A stretch of 64,000 nt of DNA from Cavia porcellus (lineage: Eukaryota > Chordata > Mammalia > Rodentia > Caviidae), in assembly GCF_034190915.1 (NCBI RefSeq), contig NW_026947484.1, positions 69,271,482 to 69,335,481 on the forward strand, written 5' to 3'. The notes under the pieces were generated by a model. It was not told where the DNA came from. It made no database searches and worked only from the letters and a program-made list of their open reading frames with translations. Positions within the stretch are counted from its first letter, which is position 1, and the number at the start of each line of letters is the position of its first letter. A program made the translations under genes and the position numbers. Of the stretch, positions 45,701-56,106 are shown in pieces.

Positions 45701-46650
45701 ACTTATCACCATGTACTAAAATAAACTCTAAATAGATCAAAGATCTGAATACTAAAACAGAAACACTAAATCTGTTGGAAAACAAATTGGTTAAGAACCT
45801 TGAAGACATAGGAGTAGGTAGAGAATTCCTGAACAGGAATCAAACCACATGGGAAATACTTTCCAGAATCAATAACTGGGATCCCATCTTATTAAAAAGT
45901 TTCTGCATGTCAAAAGAAATCTCCAGCATAGTGAAAACAAAACCCACAAACTGAGAAAAAATCTTAGTGAACTGTCCCTCAGACAAAGGACTTCTGTCTA
46001 AAATATATAAAGAATTTTTTAAAAATCAGATCCCCAAAATTCAAAAATCCAATCCAAAAATGGCCATCTGAGATGAATACACAATTCTTGGATGAATACA
46101 AGTGGCGAATAAATACATGAAAAAATGTTCATCATGATTAGTCATTGAGAAATGCAAATTAAAACCACACTGAGATTTCTTCTCACTTCTAAAAGAATGG
46201 CCAGGAACAAGAAAACCATCAACAACAAATGCTGGAGAGGCTGTGGGGGAAAAGGAACTCTCTGCACTGTTGGTGGGAGTGTAGACTGGTGCAACTATTG
46301 TGGAGGTCTGGATATTTCTCAAAAAGCTGGGATTGGAAGTCCCATTTGTTCCAGCTATTCCACTTCTAGGCATATTCCCAGAAGAACTGAAAGCATCATA
46401 CCATAGTGATACATGTGCACCCATGTTTATAGCAGCACAGTTTGTAATCACCAGATCTTGGAAACAATCCAAGTGTCCATCAACTGAGGAATGGATAAAA
46501 AACTTGTGGTTTTTTTTTATACAATGGAGTACTACTCAGCTATAAACAAGGATCACATTGAGACATTTATAAATAAATGGAGGCACCTTGAGACCATACT
46601 CATAAGTGAAATAAATCAAATTCACATGTATAAATACCGAATTGTTTCCC
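42728..46650 (+). pseudogene. L1 ORF2 pseudogene (endonuclease-reverse transcriptase)
   Basis: ORF2 protein nicks target DNA and reverse-transcribes L1 RNA. Domains in order: apurinic-type endonuclease from LITINVNGLNAPIKRNRLAEW (about 42776-42838), ITGDLNA (43286 on), and SDH (44544 minus 1000, i.e. 43544-43552); reverse transcriptase with [10 protein letters not shown] (44440 on), [38 protein letters not shown] and FADD (44952-44963); then a C-terminal part with [21 protein letters not shown] (45409 on) and GLEVPFVPAIPLLGIFPEEL (about 46331-46390). Stops at about 43795, 44865, 45384 and 45624, several frameshifts and an ID SINE inactivate it. Long open stretches (162-180 codons) show it is not very old. 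Confidence 0.9.
42887..42986 (+). mobile_element. ID SINE
   Basis: GGGGCTAGGGATTTAGCTCAG..GAGTTTGATCC..GAAAAAGACC and A-tail, with a perfect 14-bp duplication AAGAAACCCATCTA (42873-42886 and 42987-43000). Inserted into the endonuclease-coding part of L1 ORF2 right after the QETHL motif. Confidence 0.96.
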
Positions 46651-48834
46651 TAGTGTAAGTAATGATAAGAATACATAAAAAGTATGTGATAATCAGCGTC
46701 CCCAGTCACACTGGTTTGAAGCCATACATTTTCACTCATTAATTGGAATGGTTTTAATCTGGGTTCCTTTATATTATTGTCTGCGATACTACAAATAGCT
46801 ATTTTGAAGCAAATAAGACAGCATAATAGCTAGTGCTGATTTAATATCATCCTGTTTTGAATCCCCATCAAGTTGTTGTTTGTCTGTTTCCATTAGTTGT
46901 AACATGCTGTATCTTATTATATTTTAATGTATGCAATAGTATAAGCAAAAATTTTTATAGGCAAAGAAATCACATAGAAACCGAAGTTCGATTTCTGTTA
47001 GCTGGCTCTAAGTACCCTGCAATACTTTCATTCTCTTGAATGGTTTCACACTGTCTTGCCAAGTTTGATGCTATAGTATATGAAGTTAGACTCAAATATT
47101 TCAAGGAAAGAGACACTATGGTAACTACTATTAATGTCAGGCTATCTGGTGGTGAAACACAATGATACTTAAATTGTTTGGTTCTGACCTGTGTTGTACT
47201 ATTGATATGCTCTTTTTTTTTATCTGAATCTCACCCCCCTTTTTTTCCTTTTTTTAAAAATTAATTTATTTCTTAATATCTTTTAATTAAGGGAAAACCA
47301 AATTAAAAATAGCAGGATATATTACAGTAACTTTTTTGTTTTCCTAGTAACCTGATTTGAACCCTTGTATGGTTCTCCACATCTTGTTCTGACTGATTTT
47401 ATTATATTCCGTTTTGCTTAATAGTATCAAATTTGAGGGTATAGGCAACCACTTTGAAGGCAACCAGATACTCTATGATGCCCATTATGGTTTGACTATT
47501 ATCTTCTTTGGAAGTCCTGCAAGGTCTCCAATGTGGGTTTTACTGGCCTTTTTAAAAAAATTTTATTTAAGGAGAAAAAAGAAAAAAAAATAGAAAAAGG
47601 GTACAAGTTATACAGAATTTCAGAAAAAATAAACAGTAGGAAATCACTAGTTAATTACATATTGTCATCTTAGAAATAGTTGTTGAAGTTACAAAATTAA
47701 AGCATATAGAGGGGACTTTCAAACAGTGAGACTGGAAACAGTTTTGTTCAATGATCCAACAAAACTCAGTAATATGGTTATCTATCTTATACACTTAAAT
47801 ATATATGCAGTTATATCTTTTAGAGAACTTTCTTTTCTTTTCCTTTGTACAATGACAATTACACATTTTGGGTATTATTACTCCCACAGTTCTTATTACT
47901 TTTTTTTTTTGAAGAGAGTAAAACCAAATGTGACAGAACAGAACAGAGTCAGTCAAATCAAAAGGATGGACATAATACCTAATATAAAAACAAAACACAA
48001 GGTGATCAACAATGGTTACCATAATGCCTCTTGTTATCTTAAAAAGAATTGCCTATATCATCAGTTATAATAAAATTGGACAAAACAGTAAAGAATAAGA
48101 CCAATAAAACCAAAACATTGGAGACATTAGAGGGCTTCAAAAGAAGATAATAGTCAACCAGAATGGGTGGCACAATGCATCTTATTGTCTTCATAGTTGT
48201 TGCTTATACTTTCAAACTTGGTACTCTCAAGCATAACAGAATAGAGGAAAATCAGTCAAAACAAGATGGTGAGAGCAATAGAGGGTTTCAAATCAAGTTA
48301 ATAGGAAATCAAAGTGGGTTACTATAATATATCCTGCTATTTTTTATTTATTTTTCCCTTAATTAAAAGGATAAAAATGAAAGAGTAGATAATAAAAGGA
48401 GATTGAGATAAAAAATGGGGGGGGGACATAACAACAAAACAGCGCAGGTCAAAACATACCATTTAAGCAAAATAGTGTTTCACCACAAGATAATCTCGGC
48501 ATAATAGTAATTATAATAGTGTCTTTTCCCTTAAAATCTTTGGGTATAACTTCGCATACTGTAGCACCAAACATATCAAGACAATGCAAAACTGTTCAAG
48601 AGAATGACAGGATTACAGGGTATTTAGAATCAACTAACAGAAAATGAACAATGGTTTCTGTATAATCTCCTTGTCTATAAAAGTTTTTATTTATATTATC
48701 ACATATAATAAAATCCAATAAGATACAACACATTAAAACCGATGGAGACAGAAGAACAAAAGCTTGATGGGACTTCAAAACAAGAGGATATTAAATCAGC
48801 ACTACCTACTATGATGTCTTGTTTTCTCCAAAAT

Positions 48835-50787
48835 GGCTGTTCCTACCATCCAACCTTCTCTGCCTCATTTCTGTTGAGCTCTTTTTCTGTCATTAGTTGT
48901 CAGTTTGTCTTCTTCATTTCTCTTTCTGCTCCATTCATTGTGGCCTCTCTGCCACTGTTTCTGGAATCTTGGTATTTTTCATTTTTAGAATATCCTGCAG
49001 TTAAAAGAAAAGAATGGGAGATCATTGTGGTTGGACCTGACCTTGCTATGGCAAGCAGAAATACCAAAATGACACCCAGGATTTGGAGGACATTTATTTA
49101 ATGTCAGACAAGCACTGACTGAGATCATTCCCAAATTATCTCAACTGCCGATCTCTGGTAGTTGAGGGCTTATTTGGGATAAGCAAACAGGAAGTACAAA
49201 GGCAGAATAGCTTGTCAAGTAGGGAACTGTTTCTTACAATATGCAGCATAATGACCAGCCGTTTCTAAGACACAGAAGTAACAGGAACTGTAATCAGCAC
49301 TACTACCTACCTGGGTATACTGGCTGGGAGACATTTTCTGTTATAACCTAACTAGCCTAACTAGGAGTCCCATTGGAAGGCACCACCCTCCTTCAGGAAG
49401 ACAGAAGGATGCAGCACAGGAAGATTCCTGATGCCGGCTCTGAAGATGGAGGTGGCCCCACGGTATGGCTTGCCGGCAACTTTCAGGAACCGTGATTGCT
49501 TTGGTCTGTCACAAGGAAATGGGGCCTCAGTCCTAAGACCACAAGGAATTCGGTCAACAACCAAATGAATTTGCGAGTGGTTCTTCCTCAGTGGAAGGAA
49601 TTCAGCCTGATTCAGCTGTGCTGAGGTGGAACTCTGGACTTACAGACCTGTGAGATGATAAACAGTGTTGTTTTAAGCCACTTTGTTACAACATCATGCA
49701 TATTGTTTTAATTTTATACTTTGATTTTACAAATAATTATACATAACCATGCCTGTGGGGAAAAAAAAAGAATATCCTGCAGTAATCTCTGTAGAGTTGA
49801 ATTGGCGGTTGCATATTCCCCTAGTTCCTCTTTATCCTGGAAGCACCTTGGTTTTCCATCAATTTCTAGGGACAGTTGTGCAGGATATATCAATCTTGGC
49901 TGGAGGTTATTATCTTTCAAAGCTTGAATTATTTCCCCCCACGCTCTTCGTGATTTGATGGTTTGTGCCGAGAAGTCTGCTGTAATTCTGATGGGTGTTC
50001 CCTTGTAAGGGATCTGTTTCTTGTCTTTGATGACTTTTAATATTCTGTTCTTATATTGGATTTCTGGAATTTTGATTATTATATAACTGAGTGTAGCTCT
50101 GTTTGAGTTGTAGGTGGCTGGGTTCCTGTATGCCTCATACATCTGAGTATCTACCTTTTGCTAAATTAGGGAAATCCTCCTGGATTATTTCTGTGAATAG
50201 CTTTTGTAGTTCATTTGAGTCCCTATTTCTTCTTTTATGTTCTTAATTCTTAAATTATAGATCCTCTTATCATCTTCTAGTCTTTGTATTATTGCTATTT
50301 GTTTTCTTGTTATTTTTAAGAAGTTTTTCATTTCATGCTCCCATCTTACAAATCTGTCCTCTGGTTCTGATAATCTATCCTTAGTTTCTTTCAAACTGTT
50401 ATGCCAGCTTTCAATAGAGTTTTTAGTTTCCCGGTAATCTCTTTGAACCTGCTTCACATATTCTATGTTTTCTCTGTTTTCTCCATCAAACAATTCTCCC
50501 CTTTTTTTCTGTTCTTCCATTCCACCATCTGTTTTTTCTTGGGCGGAGCTTAGCATTTCTCTATTTATTGTTATTTCTTGCTTCATTTCATTAAATACTT
50601 CATTTTTGAACTTGTCTATGAGGCTCCGGAGGTACCCCTTTATGTCTATAGGTGCCGTGTCTGATATTGCATGTTTTCTGTCTTCATTCTCTTTTGCATT
50701 TACCTTTCCTGGATCAGTGTTCTCAGGATTGGGGACTGAGGACCCTTTCTTGTTGCTCCCTTTTCCCATACTTTTTGTTCCTTCCAT
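48835..50787 (-). pseudogene. HAL1-like ORF1, nearly intact but interrupted
   Basis: An L1-type ORF1 starts at 50787 and stays open for 200 codons to 50185: Lys/Ser-rich N-terminus, coiled coil with VQRDYRETKNSIESWHNSLK and a SEPEDRFVRWEHEMKNFLK block, then ITRKQIAIIQRLEDDKRIYNLRIKNIKEEIG. Frameshifts between about 50225 and 50145 shift the rest. The RNA-binding/C-terminal domain (KIPEIQYKNRILKVIKDK, PIRITADFSAQTIKSRRAW, LKDNNLQPRLIYPAQLSLEI) is open from 50142 until the retrocopy insertion at 49783. The last codons and the charged C-terminal extension lie beyond the insertion (48986-48835), where one more small shift occurs. Relatively few lesions suggest recent activity. Protein not expected to be made from this copy. 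Confidence 0.85.
49002..49768 (+). mobile_element. Processed retrocopy of a transcript ending in an MLT1-like LTR
   Basis: 767 bp ending in an A-run (49761-49769), flanked by a perfect 15-bp duplication AGAATATCCTGCAGT (48987-49001 and 49769-49783). The left edge TTTTT/AGAA fits the L1 endonuclease preference. The body is unrelated to L1. Its 3' part (about 49600-49690: GGAACTCTGGACTTACAGAC, CTGTGAGATGATAAACAG, TTGTTTTAAGCCACTTTGTTAC) is a typical MLT1 LTR end, followed by about 70 bp and the tail. This is a polyadenylated RNA reverse-transcribed by L1 machinery. The source locus is unknown and its 5' part (49002-49350) is not recognised. A 67-codon minus frame in it has no domain. Confidence 0.82.
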
Positions 50788-51783
50788 ACAAGCGTATGTA
50801 GGAGGCCCAGTTTTTTTTTTTTCTCTCTCTCTCTTTGTCTGCTACAGTTTGTTTGGATCTGCCGGCTAGGTGTTCCCACCCACTGCAGTGTACTAGGGAG
50901 ACACAGACCTGGGCAGCCTCTGCTGGGCCCACCCCTCCAGGTCAACCTACTGAATGCTTCACTGCTAGGGTGCACCGCCAGGCGCAGGGACCTGATTTGG
51001 GCTAGCCTACTGGATCTTAGTCCGTGGTGTCACCAGGCCACGTGCTCCCCACCACTCCCACTTGAGAGGGGAATATGCAACTAAAGTCACTGCAGGGCCC
51101 TGTTCTGGCTAGTCTGCTTGTTCCCAGAATGTCCTCTGTTTGAGCCTCCTACTCTATGAAAGGGTCCCCATTTCTCTCACTCACCGCAGGTCAGTGCAGG
51201 GCTCCCTGCCAGTCCCGCTCTCAATGTCGTTTGGTTCGCCGATTCCAGCTCTCAGAGCTTTCGCACGTCTCTCTCCCTGCCATGTGGATTGGGACGCTGT
51301 ATCAGCAGCAGGAAATTCAAATCACAGCTTCCAATGGCGCGGGATCCAGCTTCTGTGCTGAGATTTTATCTGTTCCTGTTATAGCATCAGGATTGCATTT
51401 CCAGTTGGTTTCTCTCAGCTTAGTTCGTTCCTGGGTCAGCAGGGTACATCTCTCCTCGCATAGGACTCCTCACATGGCACCGCTCCTGGATTCTAAACTG
51501 GTAATCTCAGAGAGCCTCTGTGGCTGCTGTTATTTGTCCGTCATGTTCTCCCGGAAGGGTTTTACTGGTCTTATTCTGTACTGTTTTGTTCAATTCTTTT
51601 ATACCAGCTGATATAGGCACCTCTTTGTAGGATAACAAGAGGCATAATGGTAACCATTGTTGATCACCTAGTAATCTCTTTTAGCATTATATACTATGTC
51701 CATCCTCCTCTTCTAACTGACTCTGTTTTGCTTTGTCACATGGGGGTTTTTTTTGTTCTGTTTTTTTTTTGTCTTTTTTCTTG

Positions 51784-51786
<3 letters not shown>

Positions 51787-51814
<28 letters not shown>
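51787..51814. repeat. (TA)n microsatellite
   Basis: About 14 TA units within the resumed L1 3'UTR. Confidence 0.95.
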
Positions 51815-51818
<4 letters not shown>

Positions 51819-52269
51819 CTTTTCCTCTTTAAAGAAAAAGTTATAAGAACTGTGGGAGTAATGGAACCCAAAATGTGTGATTGTTAGCATAAAGTAGGGA
51901 GGAAAGTAAGTCATCTAAAGGATACAACTGCAAGAGTATTTAAAAGTGTAGGATAGAAAACCATATTACTGAGTTTTTGTTGGATCATTGAACAGAACTA
52001 TCTGTAATCTCACTTTATTAATGTCCACTTTGTATGCTTTAATTTTGTAACCTGGACAGCTGTTTCTGAGATGACAATATGTAATCTATTTACTAGTGAA
52101 TTCTTACTGTATATTTTTTCTCATGAAATTCTGTATTACTTGTAGCCTTTTACTTCTTGCTTTGTCTTGTTTTGTTTTTCTCTTTAAATAAAAAAAAAAA
52201 ACACTGAGATTTCATCTCACTCCTGCAAGAATGGCCAGGAACAAGAAAACCATCAACAACAAATGCTGG

Positions 52270-52367
52270 GGGCTAGGGATTTAGCTCAGCGGCGTAAGTG
52301 CCTGCCTTGCAAGCAGGCAGTCGTGAGTTCGATCCTCGGTACCGATAAAAAGGAAAAAGACAAAAAA
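52270..52367 (+). mobile_element. ID SINE
   Basis: GGGCTAGGGATTTAGCTCAGCGGCG..GAGTTCGATCC..GGAAAAAGAC and A-tail. Short duplications AAATGCTGG (52261-52269) and AAATTGCTGG (52368-52377) flank it. A- and B-boxes are near consensus. Confidence 0.93.
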
Positions 52368-52655
52368 AAATTGCTGGAGAGGCTGTGGGGAAAAAGGAAC
52401 TCTCTGCACTGTTGGTGGGAGTGTAGACTGATGCAACCATTGTGGAGGCCAGTCTGGAGATTTCTCAAAAAGCTGGGATTGGAAGTCCCATTTGTTCTAG
52501 CTATTCCACTTCTAGGCATATTCCCAGAAGAACTGAAAGCATCATACCACAGTGATGTATGTGCACCCATGTTTATAGCAGCACAATTTGTAATAGCCAG
52601 ATCTTGGAAATGACCCAAGTGTCTATCAACTGAGGAATGGAAAAAAAAGTTGTGG

Positions 52656-52761
52656 GGTTTTTTTTTTTGTCTTTTTCCTTTTTATTGGTACCAGGAATCA
52701 AACTCACGACTGCCTGCTTGCAAGTCAGGTGCTTATGCCACTGAGCTAAATCTCCAGCCCC
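52656..52761 (-). mobile_element. ID SINE
   Basis: Inverted complete ID (TTTGTCTTTTTCCTTTTTAT at left, AAATCTCCAGCCCC at right), with a perfect 11-bp duplication AAAAGTTGTGG (52645-52655 and 52762-52772). Inserted near the end of L1 ORF2. Confidence 0.95.
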
Positions 52762-54315
52762 AAAAGTTGTGGTATTTTTATACAATGGGGTACTCCTCAG
52801 CTATAAAGAAGGATCACATTGAGATATTTATAAATAAATGGACACAGCTTGAGACCATACTCATAAGTGAAATAAACCAAACTCACATGTATGAATATCA
52901 AATAGTTTCCCTATTATAAGAAATGATTCAAATATATAAAAGTATGTGGTAATCATGATTTCCTATTATGTGGCTTTGAAGCCTTATAAAGTTTTCACTC
53001 ATTAATTGGAATGGCTTTATTCTGGGCTGTTTGATATTATTGCCTGTGATGCTATGAACAGCTATTTTGAAGAAAACAAGACATCATAATAGCTAGTGCT
53101 GATTTATTATCATCTTGTTTTGAAGTCCCACCAGACTGTTGTTTTTCAGTCTCCATTGGTTTTATCATGTTGTATCTTACTGCATTTTATTATATGTGAT
53201 AGTATAAACAAAAAATTTTATAGGCAAAGAGATAATATAGACACCATTGTTCATTTTCTCTTAACTGGTTCTAAATATCCTGTAATACTTTCATCCTCTT
53301 GAATGGTTTCATACTGCCTTGATATGTTTGAAGCCATAGTATACAAAGTTATACTCAAATATTTCAAGGAGAGAGACACTATGGTAACTACTGTTAAGTT
53401 GGGTTATCTTGTGGTGAAGCACTAGGTTGCTGAAATTGTTATGCTTTGACCTATATTGTTATGTCCTCTTTATCTCAATCTCCCCCTTTTTAAAAAAATT
53501 TTTTTATTTTTTCATTATTTTTTTAGTTAAGGGAAAAAATTTTTAAAAATTAGCAAGATATATTATAGTAACTTTTTTGAATTCCCATTAACTTGATTTG
53601 AAGCCTGTATTGCTCCCACCATCTTGTTTTGACTGATTTTGCTCTGTTCATTCTGTTTGATAGTTTCAAGTTTGAGGGTATAGGCAACTACTTTGAAGGC
53701 ATTCTGGTTCCCATTTTGGTTTGACTATTATCATCTTTTGAAGTCCTGTAATGTCTGCAATGTTTAGGTTTTATTGGTCTTGTTCTGCACTGTTTTGTTC
53801 AATTTTATTATACCTAATGATATAGGCAATTCTTTTTAAGGTAGCAAAGAGGCATTATGGTAACCACTGTTGATTACCTTGTATTCTGTTTTTAATATCA
53901 TGTGCTATGTCCATCCTTTGTTTTGACTGACTGCTTTGTTTTTTCATGTTTGGTTTTATTCTCTTCCAAAAAAAATAATAATAACTATGGGAGTAATAAA
54001 ACCCAAAATGTGTAAATGTTGTTGTAAAAAAGAGGAAAAAAGGAGATGCTCTGAAGGATACAACTGCAAGTGTGTTTAGGTGTGTTAGGATAGATGACCA
54101 TATTACTGAGTTTTTGTTGGTTCATTGAACACAACTGTTTGCAGTCTCACTGTTTGAATGTCCATTTTGTATGCTTTAATCTTGTACCTTGTACAACTAT
54201 TTCTAAGATGACAATATGTGATCTGTTAACTGGTGATTCCTCCCTGTTTTTTTTTTTAATTCCATATTACTTATACTGTTTTGTTTTTTTTCCTTTAAAT
54301 AAAAAAATTTTAAAA

Positions 54316-56106
54316 ATTGCTGAACATCTCTGAAGACATAGATTTAAAAAAAACAGAGGAGTATAGAGAAATGAGGATAACCTTGAATGAACAGTACAAG
54401 CAAGATTTAGAATGCATGAAATAGATTCAAAGAGATAGCCAGGAAGTTAAAAACTCCATTGAAAGCTGGCAAAACCACTTGAAAGAAACTGAAGACAGTC
54501 TTCCAGACCTTGAAGATAGATTTGCAGCCACCAGTCATGAAAGGAAACATCTCTTAAAAAGAACAAGGAACCAGGAAGTAACAATTTAATAGCCACAAGA
54601 TGATGCAAAGAAAAATAATTTAAGGATAACAGGTGTTGGTGAAAAAGCAAGGGTCAACACAAATGCTATAAAAAGACTTTACAGAAATAATAGCAGAAAG
54701 CTTGCCAAGCATGGGAAAGGGATCTGACATCAGATAAGTGAGGCATATAGAACTCCATTTAGCCATAACCAAAGTAAATCTACTCCCAGGCATATCATAA
54801 TCAAGATCCCAAAAATTCAACACAAGGACAAAATATTAAAGGCTGTTAGAGAAAAGAAATGAATCACCAAAAAGGAAAATCCATCAGAATCATGACAGAC
54901 TTCTCAACAGAAATCATCAAGTCAAGAAAAACTTGGAGTAAAGTGTTTCAAGTCCTGAAAGAAAACAACTTCCACCCAGGTTGATGTACCCTGCAAAACT
55001 ATCTTCCAAAATTAAGGGAGAAATAAGATACTTCCATGACAGAGAACAACTGAAAGAATTCATGACCACCAAACCAATTCTACAGAGAGTACTGAAGGAC
55101 ATTCTAGAGAGAGATAAAGATGACCACAGTCCCAGAAACAGCAGCAAAAATGAATCACCAAGTGGAGCAGACATCTGAATGGAGGAGAAAGGTAGGAAAC
55201 AATGGCAGGAAAAAAGGATGGCAGAGACAAACCAGTGCATGTTGGCTATAACCATTAATGTGGATGGCCTCAATTCACCAATAAAAAGAAATACAGGTGA
55301 AGTGAATCAAGAAACAAGATCCATCAATATGTGGTATATAAGAAACACATTAACTAAAAAGGGAATTCATAGACTGAACATCAAAGAAGAGAAAACAATG
55401 TTCCATGTGACAGGGAGCCAGAAAAAAGCAGGAGTAGCTTGCCCATCAACCATAGGACAGATAAGAAATGGCATTTTTACACAATGGAAAGCTACTCGGC
55501 TATAAAGAAGGATAATTTCAAGGCTCTGGTAGGCAAATGGATGCAGCTTGTGATCATGCTCTTGGGAGAAATGGTTTGGACCCACATAGGTGATCATCTT
55601 GTTGTCTCCCTAGTATAAAAAACTGAAGGAGTCAGTGGGATCCAAAGTATACAATAGAGATCAAGAAAGTGAAAGGGGAGGAAATGTCTAAAAAGGGAAG
55701 GTGGTAGCCATTGTTAATTCCCTATTATTTTGTTTTAAAGTCCTATATCATTCTATTGTTTTGTTTGATTTGGTTTTATGATATCTGATGGCATAGGCAG
55801 CTATTTTGAAGATAACAAGATAAATTACCGTAGCAATTGTTGATTACCTGTTATCTAGTTTTGAAGTCCTGTATCACTTTCACTGTTTTATTTTGATTGG
55901 TCTTATGCTGTTCTGTCTCACTATTTGAATGCCCACTCTATATGCTTTAATATTGTAACTTGAACAACTATTTGTTAGATGACAATATGTAATCTATTAA
56001 CTAGTGATTTCCTACTGTTTATTTTTTCTGAAATTCTGTATAACTTGTACCCTTTTTCTGTTTTTTTTTCTTTTTTCTCCTTAAATAAAATTTAAAAAAT
56101 AAAAAA
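54316..56106 (+). mobile_element. 5'-truncated, internally deleted L1
   Basis: Starts in the ORF1 coiled coil (LLNISEDIDLKK) at the A-rich end of the preceding L1. ORF1 continues (NSIESWQNHLKETEDSL, then KILQRVLKDI-type C-terminus near 55110) to a stop at 55178. ORF2 begins at about 55240 (ITINVDGLNSPIKR). At about 55440, within the endonuclease, it jumps to the last 60 codons of ORF2 (CATTTTTACACAATGGAAAG) and then the 3'UTR. About 3 kb of ORF2 is missing. The 3'UTR is also shortened (jump near 55918) and ends TTAAATAAAATTTAAAAAA. Confidence 0.82.

Larger units (their letters stand above)
47551..51556 (-). mobile_element. Complete HAL1-like (ORF1-only L1) element
   Basis: A minus-strand element inserted in the 3'UTR of a plus-strand L1, with a 16-bp target duplication GGGTTTTACTGGCCTT (47535-47550) and GGGTTTTACTGGTCTT (51557-51572), one mismatch. 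Read 5' to 3' on the minus strand: GC-rich leader (51556-50788), ORF1 (from 50787), a short linker, then an L1-type 3'UTR (about 48825-47551) ending in TTAAATAAAATTTTTTTAAA. No ORF2 endonuclease or reverse-transcriptase sequence is present. Without the 767-bp nested retrocopy it is about 3.2 kb. It must have been copied by ORF2 protein supplied in trans. ORF1-only L1 derivatives are known as HAL1 (half-L1); whether this family is already described cannot be decided here. Confidence 0.85.
40500..52200 (+). mobile_element. Near full-length L1, split by a HAL1-like insertion
   Basis: Leader from about 40500-40540 to 41725, ORF1 41726 to about 42646, ORF2 about 42728 to 46650, and a long 3'UTR 46650-47550 that resumes at 51557 and ends in TTTAAATAAAAAAAAAAAA at about 52200. 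Removing the 4-kb insertion at 47551-51556 plus one duplicated 16-mer leaves about 7.6 kb, the size of an intact L1. All functional parts are recognisable but both ORFs carry stops and frameshifts, and an ID SINE interrupts ORF2. The left boundary of the leader is approximate. Confidence 0.85.
52201..54315 (+). mobile_element. 5'-truncated L1: ORF2 C-terminus and 3'UTR
   Basis: Begins right after the A-tail of the preceding L1 with CACTGAGATTTCATCTCACTCC, equivalent to position 46168 of that copy. It carries the ORF2 C-terminus (GLEVPFVLAIPLLGIFPEEL at about 52474-52535, then FIAAQFVIARSWK) to about 52918, and a 1.4-kb 3'UTR ending TTTAAATAAAAAAATTTTAAAAATT. Two ID SINEs of opposite orientation lie in the ORF2 part. 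Insertion into the A-tail of an existing L1 would explain the head-to-tail contact. Confidence 0.85.

Noticed and set aside
46152..46545. Two overlapping plus-strand frames as a host protein
   Set aside because: They are the L1 ORF2 C-terminus split by a frameshift; the same sequence recurs at 52380-52620.
49361..49564. 67-codon minus-strand frame in the retrocopy
   Set aside because: It is antisense to the polyadenylated insert and has no domain.
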